Assembly: GCF_036226505.1 (NCBI RefSeq)
Contig: NZ_CP108484.1
Coordinates: 1,550,001 to 1,614,000 of the forward strand
DNA from: Kitasatospora sp. NBC_01246
GTDB lineage: Bacteria > Actinomycetota > Actinomycetes > Streptomycetales > Streptomycetaceae
Direction of reading: 5' to 3'
Length of the DNA: 64,000 nucleotides
Below, in pieces: positions 25,529 through 33,757 of the stretch (positions are counted from its first letter, which is position 1; each line of letters opens with the position of its first letter). Made by a program: the position numbers and the translations under genes. The notes under the pieces were generated by a model. It worked only from the letters and a program-made list of their open reading frames with translations. It made no database searches and was not told the DNA's origin.

Positions 25529-26546
25529 CGGACGCCTCCAGGAGCGAGTCGGGGCTGACGGCGGCCGAGTACGGCTCGGCCATGGCCACGGCGATCCGGC
25601 GCGGGCCGGTGAACGGCTCGCGGGCGTGCGCCGACAGCATGTTGTCCACCAGCAGGACGTCGTCCCGCTGCCAGTCGAAGCGGCGCCACTCGGCGCGGTA
25701 GCAGGCGCGCAGGTGCGCGATGACCTCGTCCGGCACCGGCCGGCCGTCGCCGTAGTAGGTGTTGGTCGGCAGCTGGGAGTCGTCGTACATCTCGCGCAGC
25801 GCCGAGCTCACCTCCTCGCCGAGTGTGGTCACGTGGAAGAAGGTGAGGTGGTTGAACCAGACCGTCTCGCCGGTCACCGGGTGGCGGTGCACCGCCCGGC
25901 GGCGGGCGCGGGTGCGCAGGCCGTCGGCGGTCCACTCGGTGGCGACGCCGTTGCGGGCGCAGTAGGCGTCGACCTCGGCGCGGTCGGAGGTGTTGAAGGC
26001 CTGCTGCCACGGGACGCCGAAGCCGTCCGAGAAGTTGCGCACCACCATCCAGCCGCGGGCGGCGAACTCCTCGCGGACGGCGGGGTCGATCGCCTCGTAC
26101 ACCCGGCGGGTGTCGGCGAGCGGGGTGGCGCCGAGCGTCTCCGGCGGCTCGACGCAGTGGAAGAACAGGGTCATCGGCCAGTCGGCCTGGTAGGAGTTCT
26201 CGTTGTGGAGGAAGATCTCCTCGTTCGGCGGGTAGTCGGTCGAGGTGTACACCTGCCCCTTGATGGTGCTGCGCGGCGAGGACCGCTCGGCGTAGGCCAG
26301 GGGCGAGCCGGACACCGCCCGCACCGCCGCCTCGAACCCGTCCACCCCGCCGACGCCGAACCCGCGCAGCAGGACCGCGCCGTGTTCGAGCAGCCGGCCG
26401 CGGACGAACGGTCGGGCGGCCGAGAGGTACTCGGCCAGGGGCATGCCGGGAGTGTCGGCCGGCACCGTCAGGGGGAGGACGGAGCCCGCGCCGTTCTCCC
26501 GGGGTCGGTCCGCCGGCGCGGGCCGTATGGAGGGGTTCGCAGTCAT
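25515..26546 (-). CDS. SyrP-type Fe(II)/2-oxoglutarate-dependent hydroxylase
   Basis: TauD/TfdA-fold oxygenase, 343 residues. The iron-binding facial triad is visible: H114 and E116 in FLHNENSY and H307 in DNMLSAHAR, with R316/R317 placed for 2-oxoglutarate. The WFNHLTFFH stretch, the TYYGDGRPV segment and the FTGPRRIAVAM end match the SyrP/AmbC-like branch, which hydroxylates the beta-carbon of carrier-bound amino acids such as Asp in syringomycin biosynthesis. Inference: it installs a beta-hydroxy group on an NRPS-bound residue here. The start was placed at MTANPS, with GAGG just upstream; the frame extends further 5' but that part is arginine-rich and unlike the family. It heads the minus-strand NRPS operon and is divergent from mbtH. 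Confidence 0.88.
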
Positions 26547-26736
26547 GCGCCTCAGCGTCGTCGCCCGGCGGCCGCTCCCCGGAGAGAACAACCGGCAGTC
26601 ACGGCGGCAGGCTTGGCGTCGCGGTGACTGCGCCTCCTTCTCTGCATCCGGACCGGGCCGGTGCGGCAGGCTCGCTGGCGCCGCCACCGGTCACGTGAGG
26701 TGCGTGACGCGGCAGTTCACCCGAGGGAGGCCCGTC
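26547..26736. promoter_or_regulatory. Divergent intergenic region, hydroxylase/NRPS versus mbtH operon
   Basis: 190 bp separating the minus-strand hydroxylase-NRPS operon from the plus-strand mbtH-exporter operon. It must hold promoters for both directions, but I cannot point to a convincing -35/-10 pair. The mbtH ribosome site GGGAGG lies at 26725-26730. Confidence 0.5.
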
Positions 26737-26952
26737 GTGGCCGAGGAAGACACCGACGACCGCACCTACCGCGTCGTCCTCAACGACGAGGAGCAGTACT
26801 CCGTCTGGCCCGCCGACCGGGACCTCCCGCTCGGCTGGTACGCGGAGGGCACCGAGGGCACCAGGGCCGACTGCCTGACCCACATCGGCACGGTCTGGAC
26901 CGACATGCGGCCGCTCAGTCTGCGCCGCCAGATGGAGCGGGCGGCCGGCTAG
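26737..26952 (+). CDS. mbtH: MbtH-family NRPS accessory protein
   Basis: Small protein of 71 residues with the MbtH signature: YRVVLNDEEQYSVWP, LPLGWYAEGTEG, CLTHIGTVWTDMRPLSLR. The three conserved tryptophans are present. MbtH proteins bind the N-terminal part of adenylation domains and are often needed for their folding and activity. GTG start chosen because GGGAGG sits 6 nt upstream; the frame is open further upstream but without family similarity. It faces away from the NRPS genes and begins the divergent operon with the exporter gene 32 bp downstream. Confidence 0.95.
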   Translation: MAEEDTDDRTYRVVLNDEEQYSVWPADRDLPLGWYAEGTEGTRADCLTHIGTVWTDMRPLSLRRQMERAAG

Positions 26953-26984
26953 CGGCCGGTCCGGCCCCGCGAGGTGTGTGACAG

Positions 26985-28319
26985 ATGACCAGCCCCGACA
27001 CGCGGGCTCCGGCGGACGAGCAGACCCGGCCGCCGGACCCGCCCGATCCACCCGCTCCGGCGGACGCGGCCGATCCACCCGGCCCGGCGGACGCGGCCGG
27101 GACGGAAGCCGTGGTCCCGCTGCACCGCAACCGCGACTTCCTGCTGCTGTGGGGCGGCTCGGCCGTCTCCCTGCTCGGCTCGACCGCGACCACCATCGCC
27201 TACCCGCTGCTGGTCCTCGCCCTCACCGGCTCGCCGTTCGACGCCGGGCTCGCCGGCTTCGTCGCGCTGCTGCCCGCCCTGCTGCTCCAGCTGCCGGCCG
27301 GCGCCCTGGTGGACCGCTGGCCGCGCCGGCGGCTGATGATCTGGTGCGACGCGCTGCGCGCGCTCGGCGCGGCGGTCATCGCCGGCGCGGCGGCGCTCGA
27401 CCTGCTCAGCCTCCCGCTGGTGCTGGTGGTGGGGTTCACCGAGGGCGCGCTCACCGTCTTCCACGGCCTCGCCGCGCACGCGGCCGTCCCCAACGTCGTG
27501 GCACCGGGCCAGCTTTCGCTGGCGCTGTCCCGCAACGAGGCGCGCGGGCGGGGCGCCGTGATGCTCGGCACGCCGCTCGGCGGCATCCTGTTCGGGCTCG
27601 GCCGGGCCGTGCCGTTCGTCGCCGACGCGCTGACCTACCTGGTCTCGCTGACCGGCCTGCTGTTCATCCGCAAGGAGTTCGAGGCCGAGCGGTCCGCCGG
27701 CACCGGCACCATGCGCGAGCAGGTCCGGGAGGGCCTGGGGTGGCTCTGGAAGCACCCCTTCCTGCGCACCACCACCCTGCTGGTGGCCGGCAGCAACCTG
27801 ATGTTCCGGGCGCTGTTCCTGGTCGCCATCGTGCTGGCCACCGACGTCGGCGCGTCCTCGGCCGGGGTCGGCCTGATGGTCGGGGTCGCCGGCGCCGGCG
27901 GGCTCGCCGGCTCGCTGGCCGCCCCCTGGTTCGCCCGCCGCCTGGGCCTCAGCGCCCTGGTGATCGCGGCGAACTGGGCCTGGGCCGTGCTGATGGTGGT
28001 GATCGCCGTCAGCCGCGACCCGTTCACGCTCGCCGCCGCCTACGCGGCGATGTGGTTCGTCGGGCCGCTGTGGAACGTGGCGCTCGGCAGCTACCAGCTG
28101 GGCATCACCCCCGACCGGCTGCGCGGCCGGGTGCTCGCGGCGATGAGCACGCTGTCCAACGGGGCCCTGCCGATCGGCTCGCTGCTCGGCGGCCTGCTGC
28201 TCGACTCGGCCGGCGCGCGGACCGCCGCGGTGGCCCTGGCGGGCTGGATGGTGCTGCTCGCCGTCGCCGCCTCGGTCGCCCGCACGGTGCGCACCGTGCC
28301 CGGCCCGGCGAACCCGTGA
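26985..28319 (+). CDS. MFS exporter (EntS/MFS_3-type)
   Basis: Major facilitator superfamily protein of 444 residues with about 12 hydrophobic segments after a 45-residue Pro/Ala/Asp-rich cytoplasmic leader. The loop motif GALVDRWPRRRLM after the second or third helix is the MFS motif A (GxLaDRxGrr), and RNRDFLLLWGGSAVSLLGS is typical of the multidrug/siderophore exporter branch (EntS-like). Inference: it exports the peptide made by the NRPS genes, or gives self-resistance. The start has GAGGT 9 nt upstream. It lies directly after mbtH and before the sbnA-sbnB pair on the same strand. Confidence 0.92.
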   Translation: MTSPDTRAPADEQTRPPDPPDPPAPADAADPPGPADAAGTEAVVPLHRNRDFLLLWGGSAVSLLGSTATTIAYPLLVLALTGSPFDAGLAGFVALLPALLLQLPAGALVDRWPRRRLMIWCDALRALGAAVIAGAAALDLLSLPLVLVVGFTEGALTVFHGLAAHAAVPNVVAPGQLSLALSRNEARGRGAVMLGTPLGGILFGLGRAVPFVADALTYLVSLTGLLFIRKEFEAERSAGTGTMREQVREGLGWLWKHPFLRTTTLLVAGSNLMFRALFLVAIVLATDVGASSAGVGLMVGVAGAGGLAGSLAAPWFARRLGLSALVIAANWAWAVLMVVIAVSRDPFTLAAAYAAMWFVGPLWNVALGSYQLGITPDRLRGRVLAAMSTLSNGALPIGSLLGGLLLDSAGARTAAVALAGWMVLLAVAASVARTVRTVPGPANP

Positions 28320-28472
28320 CCCGGCGGCGCCACCCCCGCCGCCGTACCGCTCCGCCGGCGGCCGCCGCCCCGGCCGCTCCCCCGGTCCCCGCGCTCCCCC
28401 GCGGCCACACCCCCGGCCCCGACGGCGACGGCCGGACCACCCCTCGATCCAGTGCTGACAGGAGGAACTAGC

Positions 28473-28538
28473 GTGTTCCGCACCATGCTCGGGCCGCGCC
28501 CCGATCCGACGGGGCGAGGCCATCATGCCGGCACCTGA
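28473..28538 (+). CDS. Possible 21-residue leader peptide upstream of sbnA
   Basis: GTG with an excellent AGGAGG 8 nt upstream opens a 21-codon frame (begins MFRTMLGPRP, ends HHAGT) that stops 14 bp inside the sbnA-like gene. The sbnA ATG itself has only a weaker GGCGAGG site, so translation could be handed on from this short frame. No similarity to any protein I know. It could be a coupling leader, or simply a chance frame behind a displaced ribosome site. Confidence 0.4.
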   Translation: MFRTMLGPRPDPTGRGHHAGT

Positions 28539-29544
28539 CGACCGGCCGGCCGGCGTCCTCGGCACGATCGGCGGCACCCCGCTGGTCGAACTCGCCAAGC
28601 TCGCCCCGGGCCGACACTTCACCACCTACGCCAAGCTGGAGGCGTTCAACCCCGGCGGCAGCATGAAGGACCGGTCGGCGCTGGAGATGCTCCGCGAACG
28701 GATCCGCACCGGCGCGCTGGTGCCCGGCCGCTCCGTGGTCGTCGAATCCAGCTCCGGCAACCTCGGGATCGGACTCGCCCAGGTCTGCTCCTACTACGGG
28801 CTCCGGTTCATCTGCGTGGTGGACCCGCGCACCAACCGCCAGAACATCGCCATCATGCGGGCGCTCGGCGCCGAGGTGGAGGTGGTCCAGGAGACCGACC
28901 CGGTGACCGGCGAGTACCTGCCGGTCCGGATCCGCCGGATCAGCGAGCTGACCGCCCGCATCCCCGGCGCCTACTGGCCCAACCAGTACGCCAACCCGCT
29001 GAACCCCCAGGCGCACCGGCGGACGATGCGCGAGATCCTGGACGCCGTCCCCGGCGGGATCGACTACCTGTTCTGCGCGACGAGTTCCTGCGGCACCCTG
29101 CGCGGCTGCGCGGAGCAGGTCCGCGAACTGCGCCTGCCGGTGACCGTGGTCGCGGTGGACGCCAGGGGCAGCGCCATCTTCGGCGGCGTCCCGACCTCCC
29201 GGCTGATCCCCGGCCACGGCGCGGCCGTCCGGCCCGCGCTCTACCGCGACGGCCTCGCCGACGAGGTCGTCCACGTGACCGACCTCGAATGCGTGGTCGG
29301 CTGCCGCCGGCTCGCCGGCCGCGAGGCCATCCTGGCCGGCGGCTCGTCCGGCGCGCTGGTGGCGGCGATCGACCTGATGGCCGACCGCATCCCCGCCGGC
29401 TCGCGCTGCGCGGTCGTCCTGCCCGACCGCGGCGAGCGGTACCTCGACACGATCTACAACGACGAATGGGTCGCCCGCCACTTCGGCGACGTGTCCCACC
29501 TGTGGAAGGAGAAGGAGTACGCGATGAAGGTGGCACCATGCTGA
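28525..29544 (+). CDS. sbnA: SbnA-like N-(2-amino-2-carboxyethyl)-L-glutamate synthase
   Basis: Fold type II PLP enzyme, 339 residues, close in pattern to staphyloferrin B SbnA. PLP lysine K48 is in FNPGGSMKDR; ESSSGNLGIGLAQ is the substrate loop; CVVDPRTNRQN, NQYANPLNPQAH, VAVDARGSAIFGG and ILAGGSSGALVAA are SbnA-type segments, as is LPDRGERYLDTIYND near the end. Known reaction: O-phospho-L-serine plus L-glutamate gives ACEGA, which SbnB then oxidises to release L-2,3-diaminopropionate. The next gene is SbnB-like and overlaps by 7 bp, so the pair is almost certainly a Dap supply module for the NRPS. A plain cysteine synthase is the alternative, but the partner gene argues against it. Confidence 0.92.
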   Translation: MPAPDDRPAGVLGTIGGTPLVELAKLAPGRHFTTYAKLEAFNPGGSMKDRSALEMLRERIRTGALVPGRSVVVESSSGNLGIGLAQVCSYYGLRFICVVDPRTNRQNIAIMRALGAEVEVVQETDPVTGEYLPVRIRRISELTARIPGAYWPNQYANPLNPQAHRRTMREILDAVPGGIDYLFCATSSCGTLRGCAEQVRELRLPVTVVAVDARGSAIFGGVPTSRLIPGHGAAVRPALYRDGLADEVVHVTDLECVVGCRRLAGREAILAGGSSGALVAAIDLMADRIPAGSRCAVVLPDRGERYLDTIYNDEWVARHFGDVSHLWKEKEYAMKVAPC

Positions 29545-30551
29545 TCCTCGGAGCAGGGGAGGTCCGGCAGGTCCTCGACGGTGCCGAGAGCGAGGTCGTC
29601 GCGGCCGTCCGCCGCGCCTACGTCCTGCACGACCGGGGCCGCACGGCCCTGCCGCACTCGGTGTTCCTCCGCTTTCCCGACGACCCGCGCAACCGGATCA
29701 TCGGACTGCCCGCCTACCTCGGCGAGGACGTCCCGGTGGCGGGCATCAAGTGGATCTCCTCCTTCCCCGGCAACACCGCCGCCGGTCGGGAGCGCGCCTC
29801 CGCCGCGGTGATCCTCAACTCCATGGCCACCGGGCACCCGGAGGCCCTGCTGGAGGGCTCGCTGATCTCGGCCCGGCGGACGGCGGCCAGCGCCGCCCTC
29901 GCCGCGTCCGTCCTCACCTCGGAGACCCCCGAGACCGGAGCCACCCTGATCGGCTGCGGCGTGATCGGCTTCGAGATCCTGAACTACCTCCGGGCGGTCC
30001 TGCCGGACCTCGGCACCGTCACCGTGTTCGACCTCGACCGGTCCCGCGCGGAGGCCTTCGCCGCCCGCTGCGAGGCCCGCTGGCCCGGGCTCAAGACGGC
30101 CGTCGCCGAGACGGCCGAGGACGCGATGGCAGCCCACCGGCTGGTCTGCCTGGCCACCACCGCCGGGACCCCGCACCTGACCACCGAGGCCTGCCGGCCG
30201 GGCACCCTGGTGCTGCACGTGTCCCTGCGCGACCTGACCGCCGAGAGCATCCTGGGCGCGGTCAACGTGGTCGACGACGCCGACCACGTCTGCCGGGAGC
30301 GGACGTCCCTGCACCTGGCCGAGGAGCTGGTCGGCAACCGGGACTTCATCTCCACCTCGCTCGGCGCCGTGCTCCGCGCCGACGAGCCCTACCGGCGCAC
30401 CGAGGACGGCGTCACCGTCTTCTCGCCGTTCGGGCTCGGCGCGCTCGACCTCGCCCTGGCGGGCCTGGTCCACCGGCAGGCGCGCGAGCGCGGGCTGGGC
30501 ACCCGGGTGGCGGGATTCCTGCCGGAGGGCGCCGGAGCCGCCGCCGGGTGA
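29538..30551 (+). CDS. sbnB: SbnB-like ACEGA dehydrogenase (ornithine cyclodeaminase family)
   Basis: Ornithine cyclodeaminase/mu-crystallin family protein, 337 residues, the same length as staphylococcal SbnB. It has the GIKWISSFPGN substrate segment, the Rossmann motif LIGCGVIGFEIL, and the HVSLRDLTAESI region. Known reaction: NAD-dependent oxidative cleavage of N-(2-amino-2-carboxyethyl)-L-glutamate to L-2,3-diaminopropionate and 2-oxoglutarate. The ATG lies inside the end of the sbnA-like gene, so the two are co-translated. The first residues MLILGAGEVRQVL fit the family start; an upstream extension of the frame overlaps sbnA and is spurious. Confidence 0.92.
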   Translation: MLILGAGEVRQVLDGAESEVVAAVRRAYVLHDRGRTALPHSVFLRFPDDPRNRIIGLPAYLGEDVPVAGIKWISSFPGNTAAGRERASAAVILNSMATGHPEALLEGSLISARRTAASAALAASVLTSETPETGATLIGCGVIGFEILNYLRAVLPDLGTVTVFDLDRSRAEAFAARCEARWPGLKTAVAETAEDAMAAHRLVCLATTAGTPHLTTEACRPGTLVLHVSLRDLTAESILGAVNVVDDADHVCRERTSLHLAEELVGNRDFISTSLGAVLRADEPYRRTEDGVTVFSPFGLGALDLALAGLVHRQARERGLGTRVAGFLPEGAGAAAG

Positions 30552-30568
30552 CGCCACCGGCGCCGCCG

Positions 30569-30609
30569 GGGCCCCGGGCCGCCGCTCGGCCGGCGGCGGC
30601 CCGGGGCCC
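30569..30609 (+). terminator. 17-bp GC hairpin after sbnB
   Basis: Arms 30569-30585 and 30593-30609 are exact reverse complements with a 7-nt loop, 17 bp after the sbnB-like stop. Probable terminator of the mbtH-MFS-sbnA-sbnB operon. Confidence 0.75.
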
Positions 30610-30610
30610 G

Positions 30611-30665
30611 GCGGTGGGGCGGGGCCCGGGGGCGGGGCGGGGCCCGGGGGCGGGGCGGGGCCCGG
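30611..30665. repeat. Three imperfect 17-20 bp GC repeats
   Basis: Three consecutive copies of a ggcggggcggggcccggg-type unit at 30611, 30631 and 30649, between the terminator hairpin and the next regulator gene. The G-tracts could form G-quadruplexes. Function unknown. Confidence 0.7.
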
Positions 30666-30779
30666 CGGTGGGACGCGCCGCGGGACACCCGGGGGGTGCG
30701 CCCCACCGGCCGGAAACCGGGTCGTCGCAGGTCAGAGCCGTGGGCCGGTACGATGATCCCTCACCTATCGGGGGGTCAG

Positions 30780-33056
30780 ATGAGCCAGCCGGACGTTCCG
30801 GCCCTGGGACCGCTGCTGCGCGCGCACCGCCACGCCGCCGGGCTGAGCCTGGAGGAACTGGCGGAGGGTTCGGGCGTCAGCGCCCGCGCCATCGGCGACA
30901 TGGAGCGCGGCCACAGCCGCGGCCCCCAGGCCCGCACCGTCCAGGCCCTCGCCACCGCCCTGGGGCTCGCCCCGGCCGCCAGCGGGACGCTGCTGGGCGC
31001 GGCCCGCGCCGGCCGGCGACGGCACCCGGCCGCCGAGGCCACCGGGCTCTGCGACCTGCCGCCCGCGGTACCCGACTTCACCGGCCGCGAGACCGAGACC
31101 GACTGGCTCGCCCGGACCGCCGGCGCCCCGGCCGGTCCACCGGTCTCGATCGTCTCCGGCGCGCCCGGACTGGGCAAAACCGCACTCGTCGTGCACGCCG
31201 GGGCGCGGCTGGCCGACCGGTTCGCCGACGGCTGCTTCTTCGTCGACCTGCGCGGCCTGGACGCCGAGCCGGTCACCCCGCACGACGCCCTGGGCCGCCT
31301 GCTGCGGGCGCTGGGCGTCCGCGAACGCGACCTGCCGGGCGAGACCGACGAGCGCCGCGGGCTCTACCGCCGGCTGATGCGGGAGCGGGAGGCCCTCGTC
31401 GTCCTGGACAACGCCGCCCACGAGGCCCAGGTCCGCGCGCTGCTGCCCGGCCCGGGCGCGGGCCGGCTCTGGGTGACCAGCCGCCGCACGCTCGCCGGGA
31501 TCGAACACGCCCGGCGGCTCCTCTTGGCGCCGCTGCCCGTCGGCGCCGCCACCGCGCTGCTCGGCGCGATCCTCGCCCAGCGCGAGGACGAGCCGGCGGG
31601 CGGGTCCGCCCCGGCAGCGCTGGCGCGGATCGCGGAGCTGTGCGGGCACCTCCCGCTGGCGTTGCGCATCGCCGGGAACCGGCTGCTCAGCCGGCCCGCC
31701 TGGAGCGCGGACGGCCTCGCCGAACGGCTCGGGGACGAGGACCTCCGGCTGCGCCGCCTGACCGCCGGGGACCTGCGCATCCGCTCGGCGTTCCGGCTCT
31801 CCTACGAGCAGCTGGCCGAGCCGGTGCGGCGCCTCTTCCGCCGGCTCGCGCTCGTCCCGGGGGCGGACTTCGACACCGGCGCCGGCGCCGCCCTCACCGG
31901 TCTGCGGCCGGACGCGGTCGAGGAGATGCTCGACGAACTCCTCGACCTCGGCCTGCTCGGGCACACCGCCGGCGACCGGCTGCTCTTCCACGACCTGCTG
32001 CGGCTGTACGCGCGCGAGCGGCTCCACGAGGAGGAGACCCCGCGGGACGTCGCCACCGCCGAGGCGGCGCTGTACCGCTGGCTGCTCGACGCGGCGGCGG
32101 AGGCCGGGCAGTGGTTCCAGCCCGGACCGCCGCCGGCCGGCCGCGCGGCGGCACCCGTCGGCTTCGGCTCGGCGCGGGCCGCGCAGGCCTGGCTGGAGGC
32201 CGAGAGCGCCAACTGGCTGACCGCCCTGCGCGCCGCGGCCGCGGCCGGCCGGCACACCGACGTCGTCCGGACCGCGGAGTCCATGCACTGGTTCTCCGAC
32301 CGCTGGACCAACTGGGGCCACTGGCCCACCGTCTTCGGACTGTCCCGCACGGCGGCGCACGCCCTGGGCGACGACGTCCTCGCGGCCACCCACGCCAACT
32401 ACCTGGCCTGGGCGGTGCACTACTGCTCGCACCAGCCCCGCGAATCGTCCGCCATCGCGGAACAGGCGGCCGAACTCGCCCGCCGCGGCGGGGACGTCAC
32501 CCAGGAGGCGTGGGCGCACTTCTACGCGGCGGCGGCCGCCAACCGGCTGGGCGAGCCCGCCGACGCCGTCCCCCGGGCCCGGCGGTCGGCCGAACTCTTC
32601 GCGACGGCGGGCGACCGCGAGGGCCGCCCCCAGGCCCTGCTGGCCCTGGCCTCGGCCCAGGCCGGCACCGGCGGCCACGCGGACGCGGTGGCCACCACCG
32701 ACACCATCCTCGCCCTGCTCGCCGACCCGGCCACCGCACCCGCCGCGCACATCGGCGACTTCACCCGGACCAACGCCCTGTCCCAGCGGGGCGGCGCCCT
32801 GCTCGCCCTCGGCCGCGCCCAGGAGGCCGAGCGCACCTACGCCGAAGCCCGCACCGTGGGCGCCCGCGTCGCCGTCCCCCTCCTCCAGGCCATCGCCGCC
32901 CTCGGCCAGGCCCAGGCCCTGGCCACCCTCGGCCACCACGACCGCGCCCTCACCGCCGCCCGCGAAGCCAGAACCTTCGCCGAATCCGCCGCCGACCCCA
33001 CCCGCCTCACCGAAGCCACCCGACTGGAAGCCACCCTGACGGCGCTGAAGGAGTGA
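30780..33056 (+). CDS. XRE/NB-ARC/TPR transcriptional regulator (AfsR-like architecture)
   Basis: Protein of 758 residues. An N-terminal Cro/C1-type helix-turn-helix (LLRAHRHAAGLSLEELAE, GVSARAIGDMERG) covers about residues 5-70. An NB-ARC/STAND NTPase follows, with Walker A GAPGLGKTAL, Walker B EALVVLDNA and the GHLPLALRIAGNRL GxP segment. The C-terminal 300 residues are alanine-rich helical repeats of TPR type. Such regulators are common in Streptomyces secondary-metabolite loci and sense signals through the repeats. Start chosen at MSQPDV behind a GGGGGGT site; an upstream ATG adds only unrelated residues. Standing just beyond the NRPS region, it may control it, but no binding site was identified. 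Confidence 0.88.
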   Translation: MSQPDVPALGPLLRAHRHAAGLSLEELAEGSGVSARAIGDMERGHSRGPQARTVQALATALGLAPAASGTLLGAARAGRRRHPAAEATGLCDLPPAVPDFTGRETETDWLARTAGAPAGPPVSIVSGAPGLGKTALVVHAGARLADRFADGCFFVDLRGLDAEPVTPHDALGRLLRALGVRERDLPGETDERRGLYRRLMREREALVVLDNAAHEAQVRALLPGPGAGRLWVTSRRTLAGIEHARRLLLAPLPVGAATALLGAILAQREDEPAGGSAPAALARIAELCGHLPLALRIAGNRLLSRPAWSADGLAERLGDEDLRLRRLTAGDLRIRSAFRLSYEQLAEPVRRLFRRLALVPGADFDTGAGAALTGLRPDAVEEMLDELLDLGLLGHTAGDRLLFHDLLRLYARERLHEEETPRDVATAEAALYRWLLDAAAEAGQWFQPGPPPAGRAAAPVGFGSARAAQAWLEAESANWLTALRAAAAAGRHTDVVRTAESMHWFSDRWTNWGHWPTVFGLSRTAAHALGDDVLAATHANYLAWAVHYCSHQPRESSAIAEQAAELARRGGDVTQEAWAHFYAAAAANRLGEPADAVPRARRSAELFATAGDREGRPQALLALASAQAGTGGHADAVATTDTILALLADPATAPAAHIGDFTRTNALSQRGGALLALGRAQEAERTYAEARTVGARVAVPLLQAIAALGQAQALATLGHHDRALTAAREARTFAESAADPTRLTEATRLEATLTALKE

Positions 33057-33147
33057 CCCTGGCGCGGCGCCGACGGAGCCGGACTCGTTCCTGCCCGAGC
33101 GTCTCGGGGCGACCCCCAGGTGTCCGGCACGGCGGAGCTGCTCTCTG

Positions 33148-33390
33148 CTACCGGCTCGGGGCCTCGTGCGCGGTCCGCAGTGGTCGATCGGAACGCCACC
33201 CGGCGAACGAGCCGTCGCGGGAACGTACGCCCTCAAGGTCGCCTTCGAACAGCACTGCGGCCTCCGGCCTGCGTGCCGGAGGATCGGCCAGATAGCCGTT
33301 GCCGTGATCCCAGGTCCGAAGCTCGCCCGGGAGCGCTTCGTACCAGGCCAGGCCACGGACATTGCAGTTCCTGCACAGGAGCCCCCGCAC
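33148..33390 (-). pseudogene. C-terminal remnant of endonuclease VII-type (HNH) gene
   Basis: The minus-strand frame begins MRGLLCRNCNVRGLAWYE and continues to GYLADPPARRPE. The VRGLLCxxCN and YLADPPAR pieces match the end of recombination endonuclease VII-domain proteins common in Streptomyces, where a DHxHxTG segment should precede. That upstream zinc/HNH part is absent: upstream DNA instead belongs to a transporter remnant on the other strand. Read as a broken gene. Confidence 0.55.
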
Positions 33391-33730
33391 ACACCGCGCT
33401 CGGCCTCCAGCGGACCGGCCGGATCATCACCAGCGCCGCGCTGCTGCTGGTGGTCGTGGTCTGCGGGTCCTGACCTCCTCCGTCGCGTTGCTGCAGATGA
33501 TCGGGTTCGGCCTGGTCATCGCCGTCCTGGTGGACGCGACGCTGGTCCGGGCGGTGCTCGTACCGGCGAGCATGAAGCTGCTGGGCCACTGGGCCTGGTG
33601 GGCGCCACGACCGCTGCGGAACCTCCGGCGTCGCCTCGGCCTCGCCCACCGGGAAGGGGCGTCGACCGGTCGTCCGCGCCCGGCCGGCGCCGGGGAGCCG
33701 CTCACTCCGCCACCCCTCCGGACGCGTTGA
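33388..33730 (+). pseudogene. Frameshifted C-terminal remnant of an MMPL-family transporter
   Basis: One frame gives TALGLQRTGRIITSAALLLV up to about 33470, and a second frame resumes with SSVALLQMIGFGLVIAVLVD and VLVPASMKLLGHWAWWAP and RLGLAH. Together these spell the last membrane helices and tail of an MMPL/RND lipid exporter, split by a frameshift near 33466-33476. The first 600 or more residues are missing. The remnant abuts the endonuclease remnant head to head, marking an old rearrangement. The rest of the 33057-33757 interval holds no gene I can support. Confidence 0.75.
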
Positions 33731-33757
33731 TCCCGTCCGGCCCCCGGTCGACCGGGC

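Noticed and set aside
28525..29544. Cysteine synthase
   Set aside because: Segment pattern and the overlapping SbnB-like gene fit SbnA, the diaminopropionate pathway enzyme.
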